Shown here piece after piece: positions 1-7,150 of a stretch of DNA of 13,865 bases (positions are counted from its first letter, which is position 1; each line of letters starts with the position of its first letter). The stretch is from positions 1-13,865 of the forward strand of contig CAKTMQ010000033.1 in assembly GCA_934573945.1 (NCBI GenBank), given 5' to 3'. The notes below the pieces were generated by a model that saw nothing but the letters and a program-made list of their open reading frames with translations, was not told the DNA's origin and ran no database searches. The position numbers and the translations under genes are program-made. The DNA is from an uncultured Oscillospiraceae bacterium. Its GTDB lineage: Bacteria > Bacillota > Clostridia > Oscillospirales > Oscillospiraceae.

Positions 1-104
1 GTACAATCCAGATACCGGTTGTTGACCGAGCGGACTTCCACGGTGATGTCCCGTCCGTTCAGTGTCTCTCTGGCGCGGCCGTAGCCGGTCATGCTCTTGA
101 CCAC
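1..104 (-). CDS. yicC: YicC/YloC-family endoribonuclease, N-terminal fragment (runs off the window)
   Basis: Only the first 34 codons are present; the gene continues beyond base 1. The translation begins VVKSMTGYGRARE and continues to VNNRYLDC, which matches the opening of the YicC/YloC family (typically M-I-K-S-M-T-G-Y-G, then a V-N-x-R-Y-L-D motif). Known members (E. coli YicC, B. subtilis YloC) are endoribonucleases of about 290 residues implicated in RNA turnover. I chose the GTG at 104 over the ATG at 92 because AGGAAGG lies 7 bases upstream of the GTG and because the family has residues before SMTGYG. It is the last visible gene of the cdaA unit, 44 bases after the J-domain gene, with no terminator seen in that gap. 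Family identity is fairly sure; nothing can be said about the catalytic part. Confidence 0.85.
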   Translation of the reverse strand, partial: MVKSMTGYGRARETLNGRDITVEVRSVNNRYLDC

Positions 105-148
105 AGTATATCCTTCCTTTCAAACGGCGTATCCGCCGTAAATCTTCA

Positions 149-784
149 TCAGCAGCAGAAGTAATAGCCGCCGGCGCCGTTGCAGCACAGCAGCGGCAGG
201 CAGAACGGCAGACAGGGATTCATCTGGCAGTTGCCCGTGCTGACAGAATCATAGCCGTCAGGCCGGTACGCCGTCTGTCGTCCCTCCGCCATATCCAGCG
301 CCCGCTGGAACTCCGCGTTGTCCGGATCCATCTGCACGGCGCTGCGGTAATAGGTCTTTGCCTCGTCCATCCAGCCCCGACGGTAGCAGATCACGCCCTT
401 GAGAAAGTTCCATTCGCCGTCGTGATCCTTCATGGCGTTCAATAGCTCTTCCGCCAGATTCAGGTTTCCCTGCTGGATCGCCATGCGCACCCGCTGGTAA
501 GCGCCGCCGTAGGAGCTGTAAGCATTTCCTCCGTAGCTGCCGGTGTATCCGCCGCCGTAGCCGGCCTGATAGCTGCTCCCTGCGGCGCTGCCGCGCTTAC
601 GCTGGGTCTGGATCTCCTCGTAGGCCTCGTTGATCTCCTTCATCCGCTCCTGTGCCAGATCGGCCAGCGGATTGTCATGATAATTGTCCGGATGGTATTT
701 TCTGGCCAGATTGCGATAGGCCTTTTTTACCTCTTCATCGGTCGCCGTACTGGGCACGCCCAGCACCTGATAGGGATCACGCAC
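149..784 (-). CDS. J-domain protein with TPR-like region and cysteine-rich C-terminus
   Basis: A 211-residue protein. Residues 3-60 form a J domain with the diagnostic HPD at 31-33 (KYHPDN), so it probably recruits and stimulates a DnaK-type Hsp70. Residues 64-95 are a Gly/Tyr/Ser-rich linker. Residues 96-167 read as TPR-like helices ([10 protein letters not shown], then [20 protein letters not shown]), a likely client or partner surface. The last 26 residues hold seven cysteines (186, 191, 195, 200, 201, 210, 211) in a hydrophobic setting. There is no DnaJ zinc-finger or C-terminal substrate domain, so this is not canonical DnaJ. I chose the GTG at 784 because AAGGGGG lies about 8 bases upstream and because the longer frame only adds antisense-like residues. 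It overlaps the end of the DUF5685 gene by 8 bases. The role of the tail is unknown. Confidence 0.88.
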   Translation of the reverse strand: MRDPYQVLGVPSTATDEEVKKAYRNLARKYHPDNYHDNPLADLAQERMKEINEAYEEIQTQRKRGSAAGSSYQAGYGGGYTGSYGGNAYSSYGGAYQRVRMAIQQGNLNLAEELLNAMKDHDGEWNFLKGVICYRRGWMDEAKTYYRSAVQMDPDNAEFQRALDMAEGRQTAYRPDGYDSVSTGNCQMNPCLPFCLPLLCCNGAGGYYFCC

Positions 785-1670
785 GCAGGTGTCCCCCTTT
801 CTTCTTTTGTTGATCTTTCTTTTGCTGCTGGAAGGTTCCGTCCAGCACAGACGTGCCCACCGCGTACAGTCCATGGTAGACCGTGCTCTCGATCAGGGCA
901 CCGCAGCTGCCGAAATCCCACAGCTCAAAGGCCGCCGCCATGGCGCGGACAGAGGCGTCCAGCGTCAGTGCCAGCTCCTGCCGCGCCTCCGGCGTCAGTA
1001 CATCGCCTGTAAGCCTGTAGCGTGGGATCAGCGGATTATAGCTGCCGTCCTTTACGTCATCCTTCAGATCATCCGCCGCGTCGACCAGATAGATCCACCG
1101 GCCAAGATGATAGAGAAATTCCCGGAGCACACGCTGCTTCACCGGCGGCGCCACCTGATCGGCCACATTGCTCAGAAGCCGGGCAAAGGTGTCTGCCGGC
1201 TGATCCAGTGAAGCACAGCCATTCCGTTCCAGCTGCGCCAGATCTGACAGATGGCGCTGTGTACCGGCATCAAAGGCCGGATACCGCTGCCGCGCCTGTC
1301 GGTAGGCGCGGCGCAGCAGCAGTGATGCTCCACGATAGGGAAGGCCGCGCCAGAAACCATGGTCGGCAATGCCGTCCTGTATCTGCCACCAGGTCAGGAT
1401 GATGCTCATGTCCGCCGCCAGATCAAAGGCGTCGTCACCGCGGACGCACATCTGTCCCTTGAACGGATGGCGTATACAGCGTCTGCACTGCCCTTCCGTT
1501 TGTCCGTCTGAGAGCAGGATCGCCAGAAATGTCAGGTCGTAATTCAGAACCATGCGTCCCGCCAGACCATATCGCCGTCCCAACGTATGGCACATGCCGC
1601 AATAGACCTGCTGAAAGCGCGCCTGCTCGGTGTCCGACAACTGCTGTGTCGGACGTACATAGCCAAACAT
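777..1670 (-). CDS. DUF5685-family protein, cysteine- and aspartate-motif protein of unknown function
   Basis: A 297-residue soluble protein that I place in DUF5685 from its opening (MFGYVRP, then [14 protein letters not shown] and [12 protein letters not shown]). Visible features are a CxxC pair at C24/C27, a second group C62xxC65 with C75, and two acidic patches in predicted helices: D83xxxD87 followed by WWQxxD99, and D200 D201 xx D204 D205 xx D208 followed by YNPL. The cysteines could bind metal or form a disulfide; the aspartates could hold a divalent cation. Both ideas are inference. The C-terminus ends in a Lys/Gln-rich stretch. Its ATG shares one base with the stop of the RseC-like gene (TGATG) and has no clear Shine-Dalgarno of its own, so translation is probably coupled to the upstream gene. 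Its end overlaps the J-domain gene, so the two are likely partners. Confidence 0.8.
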   Translation of the reverse strand: MFGYVRPTQQLSDTEQARFQQVYCGMCHTLGRRYGLAGRMVLNYDLTFLAILLSDGQTEGQCRRCIRHPFKGQMCVRGDDAFDLAADMSIILTWWQIQDGIADHGFWRGLPYRGASLLLRRAYRQARQRYPAFDAGTQRHLSDLAQLERNGCASLDQPADTFARLLSNVADQVAPPVKQRVLREFLYHLGRWIYLVDAADDLKDDVKDGSYNPLIPRYRLTGDVLTPEARQELALTLDASVRAMAAAFELWDFGSCGALIESTVYHGLYAVGTSVLDGTFQQQKKDQQKKKGGHLRA

Positions 1671-2074
1671 CAGAACAGGCGCAGGATCCGATAGGTCAGC
1701 AGCTCCTTCCGGCGGGCGTGGCGGTCATAAAGAATACAGGGAATAAAGCTCACCACAAAAGCCGTAATGGCAATGGCGTACCGCACTCCCTCTGTAAGTC
1801 CCTCCGAGAGGAAGTAGCCCAACAGGAACAGCACGACCGGCAGCACATAGACCAGCGCCACCACACCGAAGATCTTCTTCGTGCTGCTCTCCACCACCAC
1901 CTTGTCGCCCGGCTGCGCACCTACGTCGTTTCTGGCTCTGGCCTTCACGGCCGCACCGGTCATACCGCAGCCGGCGCACTCCTCGCAGTCATGTCCGCAG
2001 GCGGACTTGCGGGGTACCGAGATCTCCGCATAACCGCTGCCGAGATCCTTTTCCACAGTTGCGATCTGTGTCAT
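1670..2074 (-). CDS. RseC/MucC-family (SoxR-reducing system) membrane protein
   Basis: A 134-residue protein with the RseC/MucC layout: a short N-terminal domain with a cysteine cluster C26-x3-C30-x2-C33-x2-C36, a small basic/beta region (KARARNDVGAQPGDKVVVE), and two membrane helices at about 69-89 and 97-115 with a basic cytoplasmic tail. In Proteobacteria RseC acts with the Rnf-like SoxR-reducing complex or with sigma-E signalling; in Clostridia its role is unsettled. The four cysteines could carry an iron-sulfur cluster or redox thiols, but that is inference. It follows cdaR by 34 bases, and GAGAGG about 12 bases ahead of the ATG is a modest ribosome site. It overlaps the DUF5685 gene by one base. 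Confidence 0.85.
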   Translation of the reverse strand: MTQIATVEKDLGSGYAEISVPRKSACGHDCEECAGCGMTGAAVKARARNDVGAQPGDKVVVESSTKKIFGVVALVYVLPVVLFLLGYFLSEGLTEGVRYAIAITAFVVSFIPCILYDRHARRKELLTYRILRLF

Positions 2075-2108
2075 AGTCGATGATTACCTCTCTTCAATAG
2101 CCGTTCTT

Positions 2109-3482
2109 TCATGTACCGTGCGTCTGATCGTTTGATGTTCCCGTACCGCTTCCGGTACCCGCTTCGCCCTCCGGCGTTCTGGCGGTACTGTCTCCGCCGC
2201 CGGTGTCCGTGCCGGTATCACCGGTGTCGCCGCCGCCCGTGTCGGGTGTCGTCTCACGCTTTGTCACGTAAACGGTCACCTCATAGCTACCGCGCACCGC
2301 TACGCCGGATTCCTGCGACACCCCAACGACCGCGGGCAGAACATAGACGCCCTCGGTGGTGATGTCGCTCACGTCCACGCGCACCAGCACATCACTGGCG
2401 CTCACCGCGGCGATCTCCTCTTCGTTGCCCCAGAGGGCGACCTGCAGCGGCTCCCGTACCTCTGCTTTCAGTCCGTCGGCCGCGCCCACACAGTTGATGT
2501 TCTCCACGGTCACGTGGCCCTCGGTGGTGCCGTTGATGGCCACTGTGACCACAGCCTCCTTGGTGCCGTCCAGTGTGGAGACGCCGGCCGGCAGCTTGAT
2601 GGTATAGGAAAATGTGTTCAGACCCGGTACCAGATCCTCCACATATATCTTATCCAGCGTGAGCTTGGAGATGCTCTCCAGCGCACTGCCCTCGCCCACC
2701 AGCACGACGGACGTGGGATCGATCTTCACATCCACGGATTCCATCAGCTCCGCGCCTACCAAATCCACGCTCAGCGGTACCTCCTTGGTGGTACGCACCG
2801 GCACAGTCACCTGAATGAGCTTGGTGGACGCACGGATGTTATCATTATAGACCGGTACATCATTATAGTCATACAGTGTATACTCCACAGTCTCTATCAC
2901 CGTGCTGGTAGCACCGCCGATATTGACAGATACCTTGGCGTAGCTGATATTCAGCATATCCTCACGCTCTGCCCGCAGCACCAGTGTGGTCGGGTCGATC
3001 TGCACGTCGCCGGTGAAGTAGCCGTCCGCCACCTGACCGTTGATCTCCGTCCGGATCGGAATTTCCTTGGAGTGGAGCTTGCCCACCGTCACCGTGACCC
3101 GGTACACGCTCCGGTTCTTGACCGTGACCTCACTGCGGGGAAAGTCATCCGGATAGATAATGTCGTACTCCAGCGTCTGCACGCCGGCGGCGGTGATACT
3201 GCTGGTATCCGCCACGATACGCACCTTCTCCGTGTCCAGACGCATCAGGTACTTTCGCTCGCCCTCCAACTCCAGATCCACCGTGGCGTCATAGCCGGAC
3301 AGGAGCATCAGGCCATTTTCGGCCAGCGTTGTGTCCTCGTTGGTAAACTCTACCGGGATGTTATTGATCTCAATGCGTACCGGAGGGGATACGTAGACCT
3401 CCATATAGATCCACAGTGCCAAGGCGGCCAGAATGGAGATGATGATCTGCACCACTATGCGGCCGTTACTCTTCTTCTCCAT
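2109..3482 (-). CDS. cdaR: YbbR-domain protein CdaR, regulator of the diadenylate cyclase
   Basis: A 457-residue protein with a single N-terminal membrane helix (about 8-27), followed by about four extracytoplasmic YbbR-type repeats (roughly 33-132, 138-228, 234-316 and 322-407). The repeats recur as beta-rich units with phrases such as QIDPTTLVLRAE and KIDPTSVVLVGE. Residues 411-457 are a low-complexity Thr/Gly/Asp tail. CdaR homologues bind CdaA in the membrane and modulate c-di-AMP synthesis. The first ATG (3488) directly abuts AGGAGG, which leaves no spacer; the ATG at 3482 has a 6-base spacer and gives MEKKSNGR, so I use 3482. The gene overlaps the cdaA end by 17 bases (23 if the earlier ATG is used), which supports coupled translation. 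The usual third gene, glmM, does not follow. Confidence 0.93.
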   Translation of the reverse strand: MEKKSNGRIVVQIIISILAALALWIYMEVYVSPPVRIEINNIPVEFTNEDTTLAENGLMLLSGYDATVDLELEGERKYLMRLDTEKVRIVADTSSITAAGVQTLEYDIIYPDDFPRSEVTVKNRSVYRVTVTVGKLHSKEIPIRTEINGQVADGYFTGDVQIDPTTLVLRAEREDMLNISYAKVSVNIGGATSTVIETVEYTLYDYNDVPVYNDNIRASTKLIQVTVPVRTTKEVPLSVDLVGAELMESVDVKIDPTSVVLVGEGSALESISKLTLDKIYVEDLVPGLNTFSYTIKLPAGVSTLDGTKEAVVTVAINGTTEGHVTVENINCVGAADGLKAEVREPLQVALWGNEEEIAAVSASDVLVRVDVSDITTEGVYVLPAVVGVSQESGVAVRGSYEVTVYVTKRETTPDTGGGDTGDTGTDTGGGDSTARTPEGEAGTGSGTGTSNDQTHGT

Positions 3483-4356
3483 CGTCATCCTCCTTCCCCA
3501 GCTTCTTCAGGAATGCCAGAACCGGCAGACGCTGCGGCTTGTCCGACTCTTCCTCAGGCGGCAGCAGCTCATTGCGCAGCAGCTTACCCAGTGTTTCGGG
3601 CATCAGATGCCGCTTGAGCATACCGCCGATGGCTACGGAGATGGAGCCGGTCTCCTCTGAGACGATGACCACCACCGCGTCGGAATTTTCACTCATGCCG
3701 ATTCCGGCGCGGTGACGCATACCCAGATCGCGGCTGAGGTTTACATTCCTCGACAGAGGCAGCATGCAGCCGCCGCCTACGATCCGTCCGTGCCGGACGA
3801 TGACCGCACCGTCATGCATCGGTGCCTTGACAAAGAAGATATTCTTCAGCAGCTCGCTGACCACCGCGCAATCCAACTCGGTGCCGGTGCGCACGATGTC
3901 GTTGAGACTGATGTTCCGCTCGAATACCATTAAGACGCCGGTCTTGGTGCGGCTCATCTCGCTGCAGGCCACCACCGTCTGGTCGATGGCCTTTTCCACC
4001 TCGGTGATCTCCCGCTCCGGGCGAAGCGCCCGCATCAGCCGAATATTGCGGCTCCCCAGTTTTTCCAGAATCTGCCGGATCTCCGGCTGGAACAGGATGA
4101 TCAGCGCCAGAATGCCCCACTCCACCACATGGCTGAGGATATAACTGACGGCACGCAGCTTCAGCGCAGTGGACAGCCACAGTGCCAGCAGAAAAATGGC
4201 GACGCCCTTGAGGATATTCTCCGCCCGTGTGCTCTTCACCAGTGACAGGAGACTGTATACCAAAAAGACGATGATGGCCATATCCACCAGGTCTGTGATA
4301 CGGAGAAGCGTTAAGTATCTCCCAATATCTTCCAACAATAACAATACCCGTTCCAT
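3466..4356 (-). CDS. cdaA: Diadenylate cyclase CdaA (c-di-AMP synthase)
   Basis: A 296-residue membrane enzyme that joins two ATP into cyclic di-AMP, a second messenger for potassium/osmotic balance and wall homeostasis in Gram-positive bacteria. Three hydrophobic segments lie at about 24-40, 50-66 and 70-90. The DAC (DisA_N) domain follows at about 100-260, with the catalytic DGA at 182-184 (HDGAVIV) and the ATP-binding RHR at 214-216 (GMRHRAG), plus the GTELD segment near 158. The C-terminus is acidic. I place the start at ATG 4356 (MERVLLLLED) because GAAAGGA sits about 7 bases upstream; the longer frame to 4398 adds residues over the promoter region. It is the first gene of its unit, with its own promoter at 4410-4438, and is followed by cdaR. 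All key residues are intact. Confidence 0.96.
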   Translation of the reverse strand: MERVLLLLEDIGRYLTLLRITDLVDMAIIVFLVYSLLSLVKSTRAENILKGVAIFLLALWLSTALKLRAVSYILSHVVEWGILALIILFQPEIRQILEKLGSRNIRLMRALRPEREITEVEKAIDQTVVACSEMSRTKTGVLMVFERNISLNDIVRTGTELDCAVVSELLKNIFFVKAPMHDGAVIVRHGRIVGGGCMLPLSRNVNLSRDLGMRHRAGIGMSENSDAVVVIVSEETGSISVAIGGMLKRHLMPETLGKLLRNELLPPEEESDKPQRLPVLAFLKKLGKEDDDGEEE

Positions 4357-4409
4357 GGCGTCATCCTTTCGTCGTGGGCGCATTCCCACGCATACCAATA
4401 GATACTAAT

Positions 4410-4438
4410 ATTATATAAAAGATATTGGGAAAATGCAA
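4410..4438 (-). promoter_or_regulatory. Sigma-A type promoter for cdaA
   Basis: On the minus strand TTGCAT (4438-4433) and TATAAT (4415-4410) are separated by exactly 17 bases. The -10 is a perfect consensus and the -35 matches 4 of 6. Transcription would begin near 4403, giving a leader of about 47 bases before the cdaA ATG. It lies in an AT-rich 104-base gap between the desulfurase gene and cdaA. I see no clear operator or riboswitch there. Confidence 0.8.
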
Positions 4439-4460
4439 CAAAAATTCTGTGTCCAGAGTG

Positions 4461-5588
4461 TTACATTTTACGAAGGACGTTTTGTAATATCTGTGCGAAC
4501 TGCACCACTTGCGCCGATGTGTTGAAGGCTGACGGACTGAAGCGAACCGTCCCGGTCTTTAACGTCCCCACGGTACGGTGCGCCAGCGGTGCACAGTGCA
4601 GCCCCGCCCGCAGCGCCACGCCGCGGCGCGCCATCCGCTCGCCCAGCTCCTCGCAGTCTATCCCCTCGGCGATAAACGACAGCACACCGGTCTGGTCGGC
4701 AAAGCCCTCCTGCCAGAACAGGCGCAGTCCCTCTGTGTGACGCAGCAGGGACACAGCCTGTTCCGTCAGGCGTTTTTCATGACGGGCGATGTTGGCAGTA
4801 CCGATGCGCTGCACATAGCGGATCCCTGCCAGCAGCCCTGCGATCCCCGGCATATTGTGGGTGCCGCTCTCCAGACGATCCGGCAGCATTTCCGGCATGG
4901 TCTGGAGTTTGGATAGACTTCCCGTACCGCCATACAGCAGGGGGGATACCGTGTGATTGCACAAAAGCAGCCCTGTACCCTGCGGACCGTACAGCCCCTT
5001 GTGCCCCGGCATGGCGATGAATGCCGCCTGCAGCCGATCCATCCGAACCGGCAGGATCCCGGCGGACTGAGAGGCGTCCAGCAAAAAGGGCACGCCTGCC
5101 TCCAGGCACAGGGAGGCCATCTCCTCCACCGGCTGTACACAGCCGAACACATTGGACACGTGGTTACAGATCACAACATCTACACCCTGCACCAGCGCCG
5201 TTTTCAGCTCTTCCAACATTCTTTCCGGCTGAAACGGCGGTGTGTTCAGAACGATCAGCGTCACATTGGGGATCGCGTGCAGGGGACGCGTCACCGCGTT
5301 GTGCTCGTAACCCGAGATCACCACACGGCAGCCCGGCTGCACCAGAGAGTGGATGGCAATATTCAGGCCGTGGGTGGCATTGCTGGTAAAGATCACATTG
5401 GCCTCGTCCTCCACACCGAACAGCTCTGCCGCCGCCCGGCGGCAGGCGTAGTCCGTCTCTTCAGCCGCCTGTGTGGCCTGATGGCTCCCCCTCCCGGGTG
5501 AGGACATGGTGTTGACCGCCCGCGCCATGGCGAGACGGACAGACGCCGGTTTTTCCAGTGTCGTGGCACCCGAATCAAAATAGATCAT
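4461..5588 (-). CDS. Cysteine desulfurase-family protein (class V aminotransferase fold, PLP)
   Basis: A 375-residue PLP enzyme starting MIYFDSGATT, the class V signature. Recognisable sites: SPGRGSH (30-36), a GLNIAIH segment near 74-80, H96 in EHNAVT, D171 in DASQSAG (contacts the PLP ring nitrogen), K197 in PGHKGLYGPQG (Schiff-base lysine), and C332 in GLHCAPLAH (candidate persulfide cysteine). This fits the group of desulfurase-like proteins that accompany DUF3343 and are sometimes linked to selenium or sulfur mobilisation. The true substrate (cysteine, selenocysteine or other) cannot be read from the sequence. ATG 5588 is chosen because it overlaps the DUF3343 stop as ATGA and begins at the family N-terminus; the frame continues upstream only as out-of-family residues. 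No iscU-like scaffold gene is adjacent. Confidence 0.9.
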   Translation of the reverse strand: MIYFDSGATTLEKPASVRLAMARAVNTMSSPGRGSHQATQAAEETDYACRRAAAELFGVEDEANVIFTSNATHGLNIAIHSLVQPGCRVVISGYEHNAVTRPLHAIPNVTLIVLNTPPFQPERMLEELKTALVQGVDVVICNHVSNVFGCVQPVEEMASLCLEAGVPFLLDASQSAGILPVRMDRLQAAFIAMPGHKGLYGPQGTGLLLCNHTVSPLLYGGTGSLSKLQTMPEMLPDRLESGTHNMPGIAGLLAGIRYVQRIGTANIARHEKRLTEQAVSLLRHTEGLRLFWQEGFADQTGVLSFIAEGIDCEELGERMARRGVALRAGLHCAPLAHRTVGTLKTGTVRFSPSAFNTSAQVVQFAQILQNVLRKM

Positions 5589-5836
5589 AAGGCCACCTCG
5601 CTGTAGCTGCCGCCGCTGTGCCGGAGGACGCGCTCCGGCATCAGATGCGCCTGCTGCAAACGCTGCTGCGCCGCCCCAAATTGAGACGGATCCACCCGCA
5701 CCGCATAGGTGCAGCCCTGTTTTGCCAGCTCCACCGGCACACGCTGCACCGTGCCGCGGATACCTCCGGATGTCAGGATGCGTGCCAGCCGCTGCGCCTG
5801 CGTCGCTGAACGCACCACAAAAAGATAATGATCCAT
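5585..5836 (-). CDS. DUF3343 small protein, putative Se/S carrier-like
   Basis: An 83-residue protein beginning MDHYLFVVRSATQAQRLARIL, with the DUF3343 pattern of a short beta-alpha-beta fold and a conserved glycine-cysteine-tyrosine (G41 C42 T43 Y44, here GCTY). C42 is the only cysteine, which fits a proposed role as acceptor or carrier of sulfur or selenium from the neighbouring desulfurase-like enzyme. That role is a family-level hypothesis and has not been shown here. GGAGGAGG lies about 6 bases before the ATG. The stop overlaps the start of the desulfurase gene (ATGA), so the two are very probably co-translated. Only about 28 bases separate the start codon from the upstream terminator stem and T-tract. 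Confidence 0.85.
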   Translation of the reverse strand: MDHYLFVVRSATQAQRLARILTSGGIRGTVQRVPVELAKQGCTYAVRVDPSQFGAAQQRLQQAHLMPERVLRHSGGSYSEVAL

Positions 5837-5864
5837 GGTACACCTCCTCCATCACAGTGTATGA

Positions 5865-5900
5865 AAAAAACACAGGAGCGGTCACCGGTGACCGCTCCTG
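5865..5900 (-). terminator. Intrinsic terminator after ispF (28-base perfect palindrome plus T-tract)
   Basis: Bases 5873-5900 form a perfect 28-base palindrome (half-site CAGGAGCGGTCACC). On the minus strand it folds into a GC-rich stem of about 12 bp with a CCGG turn and is followed by TG and six Ts (5870-5865). It starts 23 bases beyond the ispF stop codon, so it ends the carD-ispD-ispF unit. It also lies directly in front of the DUF3343 start. Confidence 0.9.
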
Positions 5901-5922
5901 CGTGAAATGTATTTTGCTGTTT

Positions 5923-6405
5923 TCACTGTTTTTCCACCAATGCCACGGCGTGAGCTGCCAGGCCCTCACCGCTGCCGGTAAAGCCCAGATGCTCCTCGGT
6001 GGTGGCCTTGATGCTGATCTGTGTCACATTGACACCCAGCGCATCGGCCATATTCTGCCGCATGACCTCCCGGTAGGGCGCGACCTTCGGCGCCTGGGCG
6101 ATCAGCGTTGCGTCGATGTTTACCACCTGATAACCGACCTGCGCCAGATATGCCGCCACACGGCGCAGCAGCAGCATACTGGAAATGTTGCGGTACGCCG
6201 CGTCATCATCCGGAAACAGCTTGCCAATATCACCTGCCGCCACAGCGCCCAGCAGTGCATCCATCACCGCATGGGTCAGCACATCGGCGTCGGAATGTCC
6301 GTCCAGCCCCTGCTCCCAGGGGATGACAACGCCGCCCAACACCAGCGGACGTCCCCGTACCAGCCGGTGTACATCATAACCGTGCCCGATCCGCAGATTC
6401 GTCAT
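5923..6405 (-). CDS. ispF: 2-C-methyl-D-erythritol 2,4-cyclodiphosphate synthase
   Basis: A 160-residue protein of normal family length. It converts CDP-methylerythritol 2-phosphate to the cyclic diphosphate, releasing CMP, in the non-mevalonate (MEP) isoprenoid pathway; the enzyme works as a cytosolic trimer. Visible are the metal ligands D11 and H13 (GYDVHR) and H45 (DVLTHA), the HSDAD loop at 37-41, FPDDD at 64-68, and the C-terminal KATTEEHLGFTGSGEG segment that forms the CDP-binding region. ATG 6405 is preceded by GGGAGG with a 7-base spacer and overlaps the ispD stop as ATGA. The longer frame upstream is the ispD gene read out of frame. The gene is last in the carD-ispD-ispF unit and is followed by a strong terminator. 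Confidence 0.97.
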   Translation of the reverse strand: MTNLRIGHGYDVHRLVRGRPLVLGGVVIPWEQGLDGHSDADVLTHAVMDALLGAVAAGDIGKLFPDDDAAYRNISSMLLLRRVAAYLAQVGYQVVNIDATLIAQAPKVAPYREVMRQNMADALGVNVTQISIKATTEEHLGFTGSGEGLAAHAVALVEKQ

Positions 6406-7136
6406 TGTGCTGCCTCCCGTTGATGCAGGATGGCTTCCGCTACTGCCAGATCCATCGGCGTGGTGATCTTGATGTTGCACTCATCCCCTGCCGCCAGCCA
6501 GACCTGTTTACCCAGCCGCTCCACGGCGGCGCAGTCGTCCGTGACCGTCTCGCCGGAGGCCAGCACCGCCTGCAGCGCCGCCTTCAGGATGTTGGCCTGA
6601 AAGACCTGAGGCGTCTGCACGGTGTACAGGGTGCTGCGCTCCGGCGTAGCGGTCACCAGACCGTTGTCCGCCACCTTGATGGTATCTTTCACTGGGACGG
6701 CAGGTGCCGCCGCCTGGGTCTTGCCGCCAAAGCGGATCATCTCATCAATGAGTTCCGGCCGCACCAGCGGCCGTGCCCCGTCGTGCACCGCCAGCAGCTC
6801 CGACTGCGGATCGCACTCCAATGCTGCCGCCAGCACCGTTTCCGTCCGGGTCGCGCCGCCACGGATAACGCGCACCGGCTTGCGGAGACCGGCGCGGACG
6901 CACAGCTCTGCCGCCGCCTCCATGGACGATTCCTGCACGGCCACCAAAATCTCGCCGACAAGCTCCGCCTGATCGATGGCGCACAGAGTGCGCAGCAGTA
7001 CCGGCTCGCCGCTCAGCTCGGCAAAGAGCTTATCCTGCCCGCCCATGCGGGCGCTGATGCCGGCAGCAGCCACGATCATACTGCACGGCGGTACGCCGCG
7101 ATCCTGCATTTTCTGCACGGTCTTCCAAAAGCCCAT
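6402..7136 (-). CDS. ispD: 2-C-methyl-D-erythritol 4-phosphate cytidylyltransferase
   Basis: A 244-residue enzyme that couples methylerythritol 4-phosphate to CTP, the step before IspE in the MEP pathway. Motifs in order: AAAGISARMGG (23-33, nucleotide loop) with K36, the RGGATRTETV segment (92-101), AVHDGARP (116-123), TPQVF (175-179), TDD at 199-201, and NIKITTPMDL (221-230). The start is a choice. ATG 7154 overlaps the CarD stop as ATGA but has its purine run directly abutting it. ATG 7136 has AAGGAG 9 bases upstream, so I prefer it. Either way the first 18 to 24 residues extend beyond the usual IspD N-terminus, which normally begins close to the nucleotide loop. Function is sure; the first codon is not. 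Confidence 0.94.
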   Translation of the reverse strand: MGFWKTVQKMQDRGVPPCSMIVAAAGISARMGGQDKLFAELSGEPVLLRTLCAIDQAELVGEILVAVQESSMEAAAELCVRAGLRKPVRVIRGGATRTETVLAAALECDPQSELLAVHDGARPLVRPELIDEMIRFGGKTQAAAPAVPVKDTIKVADNGLVTATPERSTLYTVQTPQVFQANILKAALQAVLASGETVTDDCAAVERLGKQVWLAAGDECNIKITTPMDLAVAEAILHQREAAQ

Positions 7137-7150
7137 AGGTCTGTTCTCCT

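Noticed and set aside
2514..3617. A 367-codon plus-strand frame opposite cdaR and the cdaA end
   Set aside because: Shadow of the minus-strand genes; His/Arg/Leu-rich, with no promoter or Shine-Dalgarno sequence and no domain.
4435..4465. Possible terminator just after the desulfurase gene (TCTG/CAGA stem followed by Ts)
   Set aside because: The stem is only 4 bp with a 4-base loop; too weak to list, and the T-run overlaps the region just upstream of the cdaA -35.
5589..5969. Upstream extension of the desulfurase reading frame by 127 codons
   Set aside because: It covers DUF3343 and the terminator in another frame; the family N-terminus and an ATGA overlap fix the start at 5588.
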